In this document: piece by piece, positions 1 to 9,293 of the stretch
Layout: the number at the start of each line of letters is the position of its first letter
How positions within the stretch are numbered: the first letter of the stretch is position 1
From: Planctomycetota bacterium
Lineage (GTDB): Bacteria; Planctomycetota; Planctomycetia; Gemmatales; Gemmataceae
NCBI GenBank assembly: GCA_016191165.1
Contig: JACPPF010000140.1
Coordinates: 1-54,358 of the forward strand
DNA: 54,358 bases
Reading direction: 5' to 3'
Notes under the pieces: generated by a model
Databases searched by the model: none
Told to the model about the DNA's origin: nothing
The model's input: the letters and a program-made list of their open reading frames with translations, nothing else
Translations under genes and position numbers: made by a program

Positions 1-774
1 TAACGAGATCGCCAATGCCGCGGCCAGAACAGCCGTTCGCATCCTTTGAGCAAACACTGCCGGGGCCGATGATGATGACAGCCCTCTGGCCGCTCGCCGA
101 TGTGCCAAAGAAAATGACTCTGGTTCACGGGAGAGGTCATTGCTTCCGATGTTCAAGTCTCGGAGCGAAGCGTCAACTTCGCTCCGAGGCGTTCTATCCC
201 CGCTCTCCTTCGGTATTACTTTACAAGATGTGCCGAATCGCGCGGTCCACCGCTCGCGCGGTGGCCCGGCCCAACGCGCGTTTTTGGGCCGTTATCAGAG
301 CGTTGCTGACACGGCTCGGACCTCCACGGTGTCGTCCCTCTTCTTCGTCGTGATCTTGAACTTGCTGGGTGGATCTCCTGCGGCGGCAACGGCGGCGATG
401 GCGAGGATGGAGCAAGACGTGGACGAGATTCGTAGTCATGAAAAGCCCCTGGGGCCAACGAATTTTTTTGCGTCGGCGATTTTTGGAAATGGCTTCGAGG
501 AAAAATCTTCAGCCAATTCCTGGCGAACGAAGCGACGTGGCTTTTTTAATATGAAACACGAGGAAGGGCACGGAGCCAAGCCTGGGTAGGGGTGTCAGCC
601 AGACTTTTTTCGATTGAGATCTTTGCCGATGGACAATGTAACACGACCTCGGCCAGGCTTTTTCGACAAAATCTCCCGCCTCGGCTACGAGTCAGTACAC
701 AATTGAACCAAATCGTAGTACAGTAGGTTAGCGAAAGACCGAACCGTGAACAACACGCCGAAGGAGGAGCGAAC
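1..774. other. Left-edge region without a convincing gene
   Basis: Several short open frames cross this stretch on both strands. Their translations are arginine- and serine-rich, frame-shift into one another and show no recognisable domain or ribosome binding site, so none is called. The stretch holds two clear hairpins (159-188 and 247-264; the second has 7-bp arms ccaccgc/gcggtgg around tcgc). The end of an upstream gene could lie at the very edge but cannot be shown. Confidence 0.5.
159..188. repeat. Perfect 12-bp inverted repeat (hairpin)
   Basis: The arms ctcggagcgaag (159-170) and its exact reverse complement (177-188) surround a 6-base loop. There is no T-tract, so it looks more like a REP-type palindrome than an intrinsic terminator. 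The agcgaag core recurs in the hairpin at 53118-53173. Confidence 0.6.
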
Positions 775-1395
775 ATGCGCCTTTCTTACGAACAAGTCCT
801 ATCCGATGAGAAGGACATGACGGATTTCATCTGCGAGCGCCTCACTGCGGCTCCCACTAAGCTCATCCTTTCCGCTGGCGAGGAGGGCGAGACCTGGGCC
901 GAACTATGGCCTGACTGGGATGACGCCACGGGCTGGAACCTTTCGATGGAAACGAGCGACGAGGAGGTGGATCTTGAAGACGTGTACGATCACTTGCGCC
1001 GCAAGGAGATGACCCTTCGAGAATGGTGGCGGGAATTTGAGTTTGAGGCGAATCGATCCAAAGTGTTCAGACTGGAGCAGGAGATCGCAGTCATTCAACA
1101 GGGTCGGTGCGACCTGCCGCCAGGCATCCTTGCTGCTCACGACATCGTTGAATACTACCAAGGTAAGATCAGCTTGCGACTGGCATACCAGATCATGGAG
1201 AAGTGCAAGCCCGTTCGGGCCGAGGGAAAGCGATTGATTTCTGCCGAGAGCTTTGACGAATACCTCCGTGCGATACCGGATGAAACGCCACAAGATCCAC
1301 CCCAGTCATCCGAGCCTGACGAATCGGCTACGAGCCGGAAGCGACCGGGATCACGGGCTGATGACGGCTTTGAGTTTTTTCGCTTCCCGCACTGA
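775..1395 (+). CDS. Acidic protein with excisionase-like C-terminal helix-turn-helix
   Basis: This is a 206-residue soluble protein with a strong ribosome binding site (aaggagg at 761-767, 7 bases before the ATG). The first two thirds are acidic and unrecognised. Residues about 120-165 run ISLRLAYQIMEK...GKRLISAESFDEYL, which resembles the MerR/Xis-type winged helix seen in small excisionases (helix, wing with GxRxLI, closing helix). The gene converges on the recombinase at 1328-2638 and their 3' ends overlap by 68 bases, which fits a recombination-directionality or regulatory partner. The wHTH reading is by eye only; the N-terminal part has no assigned function. Confidence 0.7.
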   Translation: MRLSYEQVLSDEKDMTDFICERLTAAPTKLILSAGEEGETWAELWPDWDDATGWNLSMETSDEEVDLEDVYDHLRRKEMTLREWWREFEFEANRSKVFRLEQEIAVIQQGRCDLPPGILAAHDIVEYYQGKISLRLAYQIMEKCKPVRAEGKRLISAESFDEYLRAIPDETPQDPPQSSEPDESATSRKRPGSRADDGFEFFRFPH

Positions 1396-2638
1396 CTCGA
1401 AATTCTGAAAGCACGTTGCGGAGGTGGACAGCTTCCTCCGGGTTCAGACGGTTGTGATGCTCCTTGACCAGTGCAATGAGCTTTTCCACCAGATCCGAGG
1501 CGAGGGGTGTGCTATTGGCCCGTGCTTTCTGCTCGGCGCTGAATGTGCAAAGTAGTTTTCGCATCTTCTCACGGTCGGCATCGAGATGCCCGTAATGCTG
1601 CTCGATGATCGCTACCGAGTTTCCCATCAACTCGGCCAGCACCTTGATCGACCCGCCGCTCTTTAGCCAGTTGGTGGCAAACGTATGCCGGTACGAGTAC
1701 GGGATCATTTTGCTGGTCAGCTTGAGCCTGTCCCTCAGCCTCTTCAGCATCAAGTAGACGGAACTGTCCGTCCAACGGCCCCCGTCACGATTTCGGAAAA
1801 GGTAGCCGGTCGGATTGCTTTTGCAGAGTCGTTCCACCAGAGCGACCATATCGGATGACAGGTAGATCACCCGGTCTCGCCCAGTTTTCTGAGCCGTCTT
1901 GTGGATGTAGCCCACCGTCGCATCCCAACGATAAACGATGGCTCCCATCGCACGGTCATAGTGCATTGCCTCGCAGTGGTACGCTTCCCCTGGCCGACAG
2001 CCGGTCTCTTGAAGGAAGTTCAGAACATCAGCAAAATACGGCTTGGCGATAGCAACCATGTCGTCGTGTTCGCCTGTCTTCAGCACATACTCCCGACCTC
2101 TGCTTCCCTTGCGGCGAATGCCGAGGGCTTTTCTCGCTTTTCGGTCGATCAAGTTGTACGAGACGAGGCCCTGCTGCTCGGCCCAACTGAATGCGCACTG
2201 GAGCTTGTCGAGGGCAATTCGCTTCATCGAGTCGCCCCATTTTCGGAGGCGATTGCCTTTTGATCGCCCACGTTCCAGGCCCATCCGGTCGAGCCACTTT
2301 TGAACGTGGTAACGCTTCAACTCCTCGTAGCGTAAGTTTCCGAAGTCCTCATTGGCGCTCTCAAGACAGCCTGTGACCATCTCCAGGGTGCGTGTTCGGC
2401 CCTGGTTCTTCAGGTGCTTGGCGTACAACTCAAGGATCGTGCAAACTAGATTGGTGTTGTCGGCCTTGTCGGCTTTCGCCAGGTGCATGATCTCAGCGAA
2501 TTTCTTCACGGCGGCTTGGTAGGTGGGACCAGCGGGCTCGTCCTTGGGGCCATGAGCGAGGAGTCGCTGCTGATTCTTGTACTGGGTGAAGTAACCCTGG
2601 CGGCTCTCAAAGTAGTTGATCTTCGGGGTTGCAGGCAT
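1328..2638 (-). CDS. Tyrosine recombinase / phage-type integrase
   Basis: This 436-residue protein cuts and rejoins DNA at specific sites through a covalent 3'-phosphotyrosine. A SAM-like N-terminal core-binding domain (about 60-170) is followed by the catalytic domain (about 190-360). Visible catalytic residues are Arg215 (TGCRPGEA), Arg317 (YSYRHTFATNW) and the nucleophile Tyr349 (EQHYGH). Two usual positions differ: the histidine of the HxxR box is Tyr314, and the box III histidine is Asn340 (LMGNS). The leader carries iterons (2642-2712). No tRNA or obvious att site was seen beside it. It could be a resident xerC-like or mobile-element integrase; the neighbouring Xis-like gene favours the latter. 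Confidence 0.93.
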   Translation of the reverse strand: MPATPKINYFESRQGYFTQYKNQQRLLAHGPKDEPAGPTYQAAVKKFAEIMHLAKADKADNTNLVCTILELYAKHLKNQGRTRTLEMVTGCLESANEDFGNLRYEELKRYHVQKWLDRMGLERGRSKGNRLRKWGDSMKRIALDKLQCAFSWAEQQGLVSYNLIDRKARKALGIRRKGSRGREYVLKTGEHDDMVAIAKPYFADVLNFLQETGCRPGEAYHCEAMHYDRAMGAIVYRWDATVGYIHKTAQKTGRDRVIYLSSDMVALVERLCKSNPTGYLFRNRDGGRWTDSSVYLMLKRLRDRLKLTSKMIPYSYRHTFATNWLKSGGSIKVLAELMGNSVAIIEQHYGHLDADREKMRKLLCTFSAEQKARANSTPLASDLVEKLIALVKEHHNRLNPEEAVHLRNVLSEFRVSAGSEKTQSRHQPVIPVASGS

Positions 2639-2641
2639 GGT

Positions 2642-2712
2642 CGCACGCTTGTCGATTTAGGGTACAGAATAACACGACAAAGTGCTATCGTAGCGTGCGT
2701 CGTAGCGTGCGT
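2642..2712. repeat. Iterons in front of the integrase gene
   Basis: A 12-bp unit cgtagcgtgcgt is repeated exactly in tandem at 2689-2700 and 2701-2712. Its 8-base core agcgtgcg appears once more in inverted orientation at 2642-2649, four bases upstream of the integrase start. Spaced short repeats of this kind are typical of integrase arm-binding or operator sites; that role is inferred from position. Confidence 0.55.
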
Positions 2713-2720
2713 CAAGACGG

Positions 2721-3836
2721 TTATCCGACCCGATACTTCGCCACGATCTCCTCGTTCAGATCGATCCCAAGGCCAGGTTCTTCGGGCACGGAAATGTCGC
2801 CGTCGATCACCGGAAATGATTGTTTTGTAAGGTACTTGCGAAGATCGCCCTGTTCGACGCAATACTCGAAGTAGTGAGTGTTCGGCAGGGCGGCGACGAA
2901 GTGCAAGCTGGCGGCGATGTTGATTCCTGTCTTGTACGAATGGTTTACCGCCAGGCGATGTCGATCGGCGGCGTCCCAGCCCATGCGTTTGCTGCGCGCC
3001 AGGCCGCCCACACGCGTCACATCGACCTGTACAACGTCGATGCCGGCGTCCATCATCGCGACCATCTCCTTCACGTCGCAAATCTCCTCGCCAGCCGCAA
3101 TGCGCATGGGCGGCGTGCTCTCGCACAGCCGGCGATAACCGTCGAGGTTGTCCGGATGCAACGGCTCCTCCAGCCAGGCGAGGTTGAACTCGCCGAATTG
3201 CCTGGCACGCCGAATCGATGTCGCCGTGTCCCAGCACAAGCCCGCGTCAACCATCAACTCGACAGCCGGCCCGACTCCCTTGCGCGCGGCGCGGACATGG
3301 GCGATGTCGCTCTCTTCGCTCAGGCCCATCGGGCCCCAGCCGAACTTGACTGCCTTGTACCCCTGGCCTGCCAGGCCGCACGCGATTTGTTCGGTCTCGT
3401 CGGGTGTGTTGCCGAAGAGGATGGAAGCGTAGGCGCGGAATGTCTTGCGAAATCCGCCGCCCAGGAGTTGATAGACGGGCCGCTTGACCGCTTTGCCGAC
3501 GATGTCCCACAGGGCAATCTCGATACCTGAAATCGCCTGAATGACAGCGCCTTGCCTGCCAAAGAAGATGCTCCCCTCGTACATGCGATGGATGAGCCGA
3601 TCGATTTCAAACGGATCCTGCCCAAGCACGCATTCGGCGAGCCCACGCGAAATTTTGTGCGAGACGGGCGCGTCGATGATGGCCTTGGCAACCGATGGCG
3701 ACGAGTCCACCTCGCCCACACCAACGAAGCCGGCATCGGTATGCACCCGGACGACCAGCGTGTCCTGGCTGCCGTCGCAACGCTCATTGACAACGGGCAG
3801 GCGCAGGTGGATGGCTTCGACCTGGGTAATTTTCAT
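2721..3836 (-). CDS. Mandelate racemase / muconate lactonizing enzyme family protein (enolase superfamily)
   Basis: This is a 371-residue cytoplasmic enzyme predicted to abstract the alpha proton of a carboxylate, often a sugar acid or lactone. The start at MKITQVEA is chosen because aaaggaag stands 7 bases upstream; the longer frame adds only nine residues. The N-terminal capping domain is followed by the TIM barrel. Visible are a general-base lysine in AVKFGWGP, metal ligands Asp (MVDAG), Glu (WLEEPL) and Glu (AAGEE), an Asp in [10 protein letters not shown] and the base histidine in NHSYKTG. The exact substrate cannot be read; galactonate- or galactarate-type dehydration is one possibility. 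It stands alone, tail toward the integrase iterons. Confidence 0.92.
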   Translation of the reverse strand: MKITQVEAIHLRLPVVNERCDGSQDTLVVRVHTDAGFVGVGEVDSSPSVAKAIIDAPVSHKISRGLAECVLGQDPFEIDRLIHRMYEGSIFFGRQGAVIQAISGIEIALWDIVGKAVKRPVYQLLGGGFRKTFRAYASILFGNTPDETEQIACGLAGQGYKAVKFGWGPMGLSEESDIAHVRAARKGVGPAVELMVDAGLCWDTATSIRRARQFGEFNLAWLEEPLHPDNLDGYRRLCESTPPMRIAAGEEICDVKEMVAMMDAGIDVVQVDVTRVGGLARSKRMGWDAADRHRLAVNHSYKTGINIAASLHFVAALPNTHYFEYCVEQGDLRKYLTKQSFPVIDGDISVPEEPGLGIDLNEEIVAKYRVG

Positions 3837-3972
3837 CGGCAGTCTTCCTTTCTTGAATAGCAACGCTCACCGCGTCCGATGCCTGCCACTTCCATGAAGA
3901 CGTTCCGCGGTCGATCAAGGCGCAAAAAAAAACGCGGATGTATTTATTCATGAAGCGTGGGCCCGGCCCCTA

Positions 3973-4341
3973 GCCCGGATTATTTACCAACATTCACCGC
4001 GCAGAACGCAACGAACGCAGAGATAAGAGGTTGGGAGAATCTAACCCATCGAGAAAAACACGCATGGTGCTTTTGGAATTCCCTGCGAAATAACTTCCCA
4101 GTTTCCTCGTTCCCAGGCTCCGCCTGGGAACGCACTACCCGCGAGGCTCTGCCTCGCGTCCAGCTGGCGGAGGCGATTCCCGGTTCGAGAGGCAGAGCCT
4201 GCGACATCCTGCGTTCCCAGGCAGAGCCTGGGAACGAGGTCGAGAATTTTTTTCGCTGGCTGTCCTTATCTTATGCTGCCGATCTCCTTATTCTTGCCTT
4301 TCTCAGCGTACTCCGCGTTCTCCGCGGAGAATAATCCGGGC
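3973..4341. mobile_element. MITE-like nested inverted-repeat element
   Basis: Perfect 12-bp terminal inverted repeats (gcccggattatt at 3973-3984, aataatccgggc at 4330-4341) bound a non-coding 369-bp unit. Just inside, both ends carry imperfectly inverted copies of an accgcggagaacgc/aacgcagaga-like sequence. The centre holds REP-type palindromes: cgttcccaggc/gcctgggaacg at 4108-4132 and again at 4212-4236, plus gcgaggc-tct-gcctcgc at 4141-4157. No clear target duplication was found. The open frame across it (3957-4334) is a by-product of the repeats. The rest of the 3837-4464 gap holds no gene. Confidence 0.6.
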
Positions 4342-4464
4342 TTGTGCAATTCAACAAGAAACGCCTTCAGCTTGCGGGGTGGCGAGAATTGCACCTGGCG
4401 TTGACCGATGCAATTCCAGCAACCACGCACGCCGAAGGCGTCGAGGTTAGCCGTTAAGCACTTG

Positions 4465-5928
4465 CTACTGCAAAATCCCCGTCACCACGTCCCCCTGCAC
4501 CAGTTCGCGCGGCTGATTCAAGTGGTTGTAGGCGATGGTGTGCGGGTTGATGCCGAGGCTGTGGTAGATCGTCGCCAGGAGATTGCGCGGGTGGACGGCG
4601 TTGTCCAGCGGTGCCGAGGCGGTGGCGTCCGAACGGCCGTGAACATGCCCGCGGCGGACGCCGGCGCCGGCGGCGATACCGGTGTAGCAGTAGGGCCAGT
4701 GGTCGCGGCCGTCGGCGCTGTTGCTGTTACCGGACGTGCTCACGCCGCGCAACGGGCTGCGGCCAAATTCACCCACGGCGAGGACGAGCGTTTCGGAAAG
4801 CAGCCCGCGTTCGTCCATGTCGCTGATGAGTGCGGACAGACCGGCGTCCAGCATCGGCGCACACTGGCGGCGCATGCGATCGGGCAGGCCGACGTGAACG
4901 TCCCAGCTGTGATTGTCGGAGTTGGCGACCTTCGGCCAGTTGATCTGAACGATTCGCGTGCCCGATTCGATCAGCCGGCGTGCGAGCAGGCAGCACTGGC
5001 CGAACGTGTTCATGCCATAGCGCTCGCGCATCGCCACCGGCTCACGGGCCAGCGCGAAGGCGTCGCGCGCCCGGCCCGACAGGACGAGATTCAACGCCTG
5101 GGTGTAATATTGCGGCAAGTCATAACGGGCGACCGCGCGTTCGAGGTCGGGCATGCCGGCTGAAAGCTGCTCGCGCAACCGCCCGCGACGTTCCAGCCGC
5201 GCCGCGGGAACTTCAGGCCGCAGCTGAAGGTCGGTCACCGAAATGCGGTTCATCTTGTTCATGTCCATATCGTCGCCGGCCGGGAACAGGTAGTACGGAT
5301 CGTACGCCCGACCCAGGAAGCCCGCGGTGCCTCCCTTGTTGACGACATTGCTCTCTTGCAGCGGTCGTGGCATCATGACGAACGGCAGCGTCGGCTGGGT
5401 CGGCGGTTTCAGTCGCGTCACCTGGCTGCCGAAGTGCGGATAGTCGCGCGGCGTCGGCGGTTCCAGCTGGCCCGACGGGCTGACCGCATCGGCCTGGTAG
5501 CCAGTCATCATCTGGTAGATCGCAGCCGTATGGTTGAACAAACCGATGGGAGTGTAGCTCATCGTGCGGATCATCGTCGTCTTGTCGTTGATCTGCGCGA
5601 TGCGCGGCAACAACTCGGTGACGCGCGTGCCGGGAAGCCGCGTGTTGATCGGCGTGAAAATGCTGCGCACACGTTCCGGCGCATCGGGCTTGGGGTCCCA
5701 CAGGTCGAGATGGCTCGGCCCGCCTTGCAGGTAGATGAGGATGACGCTGCGAGCGCGGTTCCAACCGGGGCCGCCTGTGCCGTTGTCGGGCGGAGTGGCG
5801 TTCGCTTTCAAGGCGAAGATGTCGGCAAGCGAGAGGCCCAGCATCGCCGAGCCGCCGATGCGGAGCAATTCACGTCGCGTCATGCCGTCACAGGTCGCCT
5901 GATCTTGAGAACCGGGGATCACCAGCAT
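4465..5928 (-). CDS. DUF1501 domain protein with twin-arginine signal
   Basis: This 487-residue exported protein belongs to the planctomycete DUF1501 family, related in fold to alkaline phosphatase/sulfatase-type hydrolases; the reaction is unknown. The N-terminus has a Tat motif [10 protein letters not shown] (17-26) and a hydrophobic stretch ending near residue 43. The family signature [19 protein letters not shown] lies at about 66-84, and the C-terminal half has [11 protein letters not shown] and GRDHWP. A strong ribosome binding site (ggaggaa) precedes the ATG. DUF1501 genes usually follow a PSCyt1/DUF1553 gene; this copy has none beside it. Confidence 0.93.
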   Translation of the reverse strand: MLVIPGSQDQATCDGMTRRELLRIGGSAMLGLSLADIFALKANATPPDNGTGGPGWNRARSVILIYLQGGPSHLDLWDPKPDAPERVRSIFTPINTRLPGTRVTELLPRIAQINDKTTMIRTMSYTPIGLFNHTAAIYQMMTGYQADAVSPSGQLEPPTPRDYPHFGSQVTRLKPPTQPTLPFVMMPRPLQESNVVNKGGTAGFLGRAYDPYYLFPAGDDMDMNKMNRISVTDLQLRPEVPAARLERRGRLREQLSAGMPDLERAVARYDLPQYYTQALNLVLSGRARDAFALAREPVAMRERYGMNTFGQCCLLARRLIESGTRIVQINWPKVANSDNHSWDVHVGLPDRMRRQCAPMLDAGLSALISDMDERGLLSETLVLAVGEFGRSPLRGVSTSGNSNSADGRDHWPYCYTGIAAGAGVRRGHVHGRSDATASAPLDNAVHPRNLLATIYHSLGINPHTIAYNHLNQPRELVQGDVVTGILQ

Positions 5929-6113
5929 TTCAATTCCTCCGAAGAGTTAGGTAGGCATCGGTTTGGTATTAGCGTAACAGACAAACCAGGTCATGGGAAG
6001 GAAAATCGGCGGGATTCTGGAATCGTTTGTTCACCCTTGTTATATCCTCGGCCGATGGGGCGCGTCAATGAAGAAATTCCACGTTTGTGAACCAAACCGG
6101 CAGCCGAAGTGAA

Positions 6114-7850
6114 TCACGAATTGCCCAGGGCGACCGCGTCGTCCGTCCGACTGGCACGGTAGTACGAATAACCCGGAATCAAGAAACAAAGGCTCGCCAC
6201 CACGCCAAAGTAAATCATCGCAAAATCCGGAAACACCATCATGGGAGCGCTACAGGCGAAGAGGGCTGCGGAGGCCAGGTAGAGTTTGCCCGAGAGGAGC
6301 CCGCCCTTGAGATAAAAAACGATGCCGCCGATGATGGCGAGGCAATAGCTCAGTGACAATACCGGTAGGTTCATGTGCCATTCGACGAAGAAAACCAGCA
6401 GGGTGCCGAGGCCGCCGGCGATCCAGATGTGTTCGACAATGCGCTCGACCGCGCCAACCGCGCCCATGCGCGTCCGGCGCAGCTTCATGTACACACTCCA
6501 GGGGATGACGATTGCCGTCCAGGTCAACGCGATCGTGATGCGCCCGAAGCCGTAGGACGTCAGCAGGTATGTGACCAGACAAAGCACCAGGCTTTGGGCG
6601 CCGTGCAACATCCATAACGAACCCCAGTTCTTGAGAACCCAGGCGTGCTCGGTCGCCCGAAAGAGGCGATGCACGAGCAAGGAGAAGTCGCCCGCCTCGA
6701 CCGAGGTCGGCTCGCCGCGAACGTAATGTTCCAGGTCCTCCGCCAGTTCCGCAGCGGACTGGTAACGATCACGAGGATTTTTCCGCAGACATTTCAAGCA
6801 GATCGCCTCCAGTTCGGAATCCACGTTTGGGTTGATCCGGCGCGGCCGGGCCGGCTCGTGGGTCAGCAGATGGTCAATGGTCTCGCGCAGATTTGCGCCG
6901 GCGAACGGCGTGATGCCCGTGAGCATTTCATAACAAACCACGCCGAGGCTGAAAACATCGGTGGCAGGGGTCAACGCTTGCGTTTCGTGGTCGGCTTGCT
7001 CCGGGGCCATGTACTTGGGCGTGCCGGCCAGCCCGCCGCTCAATACCGCCGCGCCGCCGCCGAATTCTCGGGCCAGGCCGAAATCGGTTATGAACGGTTG
7101 GCCCTTTTCATTGATCAGGATATTGGACGGTTTCAAATCCAGGTGCAGGATGCCGGCGTCATGGGCATGTGCCATCGTTCGCGCCAAGGATCCTAGAACC
7201 TTTGCCGCGTCGCTGGCGTCCAGGCGTCGTTTTTTCATAAACTGTTCCAGCGTGCCCCCCTCGATCAGCTGCATGGTGAAATAGTAGACTCCCTCGTGGT
7301 CATCGACTTCATGGACAACGACGATCTGCGCATGTTTGACCTTGGCGGCCGCGAACACCTCCTCGCGAAAGCGTTCCATCTTGCTATGCGACGGCGCGTC
7401 CTCACCGATTAGCATTTTCAACGCCACGTGCCGATGCAATTTCTGATCCCAGGCTTTGAAAACAATTCCCATGCCGCCGCGACCCAGTTCTTCGAGCAAC
7501 ACATACTTACCGAATCGTCGGCCTGGCGGCCCACTGGTAATTGCCACGTCCGACTGAGAGGCCGGCCGTTCAGCAAAATCGGCGGTCTGCATTTGGGCGA
7601 GAAGCTGCTCCAGTGGCCCCTGAACACCAAGCGCCGCGTCATGTAGGGTTTCAAGCGCCGGTAGGAGATGATTGCAGTTTGGTTCCGTACACGAGTCCAG
7701 CTTTCGTGTCGTTTCGATCGTGTTGCGAACCTCTTTGGAGAGGCGAAGCAAATGCGCAAGCGGATCCGTAAGCACATCCTTAAAGTGCGTGGCAGCGGTA
7801 TCCCGCGAAACGGGGGCGGACTGAAAATCTGAGCTCATGACGATCGCCAT
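6114..7850 (-). CDS. Membrane-anchored Ser/Thr protein kinase (non-RD)
   Basis: This is a 578-residue Hanks-type kinase. An N-terminal region of about 110 residues of unknown role is followed by the kinase domain (about 114-385): glycine loop GRGGMG (123-128), ATP lysine in HVALK (Lys135), catalytic loop HLDLKPSN (236-243), DFG (256-258) and the APEQ segment. The catalytic-loop arginine is replaced by Leu237, making it a non-RD kinase, which usually means control that does not rely on activation-loop phosphorylation. The last 170 residues contain about six membrane segments, so the kinase faces the cytoplasm. A start at residue 5 is also possible. No phosphatase or substrate gene is adjacent. 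Confidence 0.93.
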   Translation of the reverse strand: MAIVMSSDFQSAPVSRDTAATHFKDVLTDPLAHLLRLSKEVRNTIETTRKLDSCTEPNCNHLLPALETLHDAALGVQGPLEQLLAQMQTADFAERPASQSDVAITSGPPGRRFGKYVLLEELGRGGMGIVFKAWDQKLHRHVALKMLIGEDAPSHSKMERFREEVFAAAKVKHAQIVVVHEVDDHEGVYYFTMQLIEGGTLEQFMKKRRLDASDAAKVLGSLARTMAHAHDAGILHLDLKPSNILINEKGQPFITDFGLAREFGGGAAVLSGGLAGTPKYMAPEQADHETQALTPATDVFSLGVVCYEMLTGITPFAGANLRETIDHLLTHEPARPRRINPNVDSELEAICLKCLRKNPRDRYQSAAELAEDLEHYVRGEPTSVEAGDFSLLVHRLFRATEHAWVLKNWGSLWMLHGAQSLVLCLVTYLLTSYGFGRITIALTWTAIVIPWSVYMKLRRTRMGAVGAVERIVEHIWIAGGLGTLLVFFVEWHMNLPVLSLSYCLAIIGGIVFYLKGGLLSGKLYLASAALFACSAPMMVFPDFAMIYFGVVASLCFLIPGYSYYRASRTDDAVALGNS

Positions 7851-8158
7851 CTGGGGTTGGCAGAAAAGTTCCGAAACCGAGAATCACGACCAAGAAAAGA
7901 ACGGTTTGATTCTCCGGCGTCCAAAACCAGCGTACCAATACGCGCAGAAAATCAGGTCGCTCCCTCCCAAGCCGGTTCTTGGGTTATGCTATCCATGTCG
8001 TTTGCAATAGGTACCGTTTGGCCGGAGAAAAAAAGGATTTTTCCATCCGCTTTTGATGCCAGGGCGCGAATTTTGCGACTATATCGTGAAATTGAAACGA
8101 GAAATGGCGTTACGACTCCGGTCGAGAAGGAAGATTGGCCCCGGGGTGCGTGATGGCC
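7851..8158. other. Intergenic gap between kinase and exonuclease genes
   Basis: Upstream of the kinase gene and downstream of the exonuclease gene. A 98-codon frame (7857-8153, plus) has no domain and biased composition and is not called. Nothing else stands out. Confidence 0.4.
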
Positions 8159-8893
8159 CTAACCGTCGCGCATCCATGCCAGGCAGTCCTCGCGTGACAT
8201 CCCTTTGGTCGTCATCCACGACGTGTCTGGCAACGGCATCGCCAGGGCTTCCCGCACCGTTTTCCAGCCGCGTGGCAGCGGCTTTGCGCTGCGCGACCCC
8301 TTGGCCGTGATCCAGGCGAATTCCTTTCGTTTCTCACACTCGGCGGCTACCTGCAAGGCGAGGCGCACGTCCTGAGCGACATAGGTCAGCACTTTCTCGT
8401 ATTCGCCCGCCGCCCACAACGTTGGCGCTTCGCCGCCCGACATGCCGCCTGCCTTTCCGGGCAAGCCAACCCCTTCAGCGGCTTTTTGCAGCTTGACGCC
8501 GAAGCCCATCATGCAGACGAGGTGGAACATCATATCGACGTGATCGTGCGCGATGGTCTTGCATTCATCGAGCGAAGCCGATTCTTCCGCGAGCACATCG
8601 AAATCAAAGCTGGCGCCGTTCCAGGTCAGAATGGTGTAACCCTTCGAGGTCATGGTGGAAAGGTAACTCACCAGTTGCGCCGCGTCGGGTCTTGTCATGC
8701 GCGCAGCGGGTTTACCGGCCTGGGTGGTCGAGTGCCAGAGTTTCGGTTCGGCATCGCTGGCGCAGGTGGCGGCGCAAATGATGCCGAGCGGGCGATGGGT
8801 GCGCCATTGCGCGAAGTCGCCGGGGACTTCCTTCGCGGTTTCGATGTCGAAGGCGAGGTATTTGCGAGGGATGGATTCGCCTGGCATGGCCAT
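8159..8893 (-). CDS. DEDD-type 3'-5' exonuclease (DnaQ/PolB-like RNase H fold)
   Basis: This is a 244-residue soluble protein. The three exonuclease motifs are visible: motif I LAFDIET (Asp16, Glu18), motif II ILTWNGASFDFDV (Asn92, Asp97) and motif III YVAQDVRLAL (Tyr171, Asp175). The Y-x3-D arrangement puts it in the DEDDy branch together with predicted 3'-5' exonucleases related to the proofreading domain of family-B polymerases. It would remove nucleotides from a 3' end with two metal ions; whether on DNA or RNA is not visible. It starts 7 bases after the small gene at 8901-9134 and very likely shares its transcript. Confidence 0.82.
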   Translation of the reverse strand: MAMPGESIPRKYLAFDIETAKEVPGDFAQWRTHRPLGIICAATCASDAEPKLWHSTTQAGKPAARMTRPDAAQLVSYLSTMTSKGYTILTWNGASFDFDVLAEESASLDECKTIAHDHVDMMFHLVCMMGFGVKLQKAAEGVGLPGKAGGMSGGEAPTLWAAGEYEKVLTYVAQDVRLALQVAAECEKRKEFAWITAKGSRSAKPLPRGWKTVREALAMPLPDTSWMTTKGMSREDCLAWMRDG

Positions 8894-8900
8894 GTGTTTC

Positions 8901-9134
8901 CTACTTGGCCGCGGTTGTGTCGATGTCAGTCGTAATCTTGCTGACGCCAGTGTTATCGAAATGCGTGATTTCGTTGTCTTTATCTACGTACACGGCAACT
9001 TTGGTTCGAAAGATCAAGGCCTCGGGATGTTCAATGAGCAAGCGTGTACCGCTGACCAATTCGACCATGAACGGCTGGAACGGCTTACGCCGAGTAAAAG
9101 CCCGGAGGGACCGTTCAAATGCTTCCGCTTCCAT
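8901..9134 (-). CDS. Small conserved planctomycete-type protein
   Basis: This is a 77-residue protein with an RxFTRRKPFQPFMVELVSG opening, an LLIEHPEAL centre and a hydrophobic VAVYVD strand. The pattern matches a short beta-rich family that I associate with planctomycete genomes, whose role is unknown. It is first in a two-gene unit with the DEDD exonuclease (7-base gap). No catalytic motif is visible. Confidence 0.7.
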   Translation of the reverse strand: MEAEAFERSLRAFTRRKPFQPFMVELVSGTRLLIEHPEALIFRTKVAVYVDKDNEITHFDNTGVSKITTDIDTTAAK

Positions 9135-9293
9135 GGTTGCCTCGTCAATCGCGGAGTTGCTTTGATCTCACAATCATTGTATCACCATAACCGCGTCTGA
9201 ATGCGGATTCCCAGTTTTTTGTGCGCCGATGCTTCGGCGGCACGGTAAAACGATTTTGATCCCAGGAAACCACAACCACACCGGAGACCGTCC

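Noticed and set aside
15-589. Overlapping open frames at the left edge
   Set aside because: No ribosome site, no domain, biased composition and hairpins inside.
2639-2720. Attachment site or tRNA next to the integrase
   Set aside because: No cloverleaf sequence and no flanking direct repeat could be found in the window; the short repeats look like binding sites instead.
4108-4236. Possible CRISPR array
   Set aside because: The repeats are palindromes of unequal spacing with no unique spacers and no cas genes nearby.
3957-4334. A 125-codon open frame
   Set aside because: It is made of the palindromic repeats of the MITE-like element; repeat-derived peptides such as PGSAWERT are seen.
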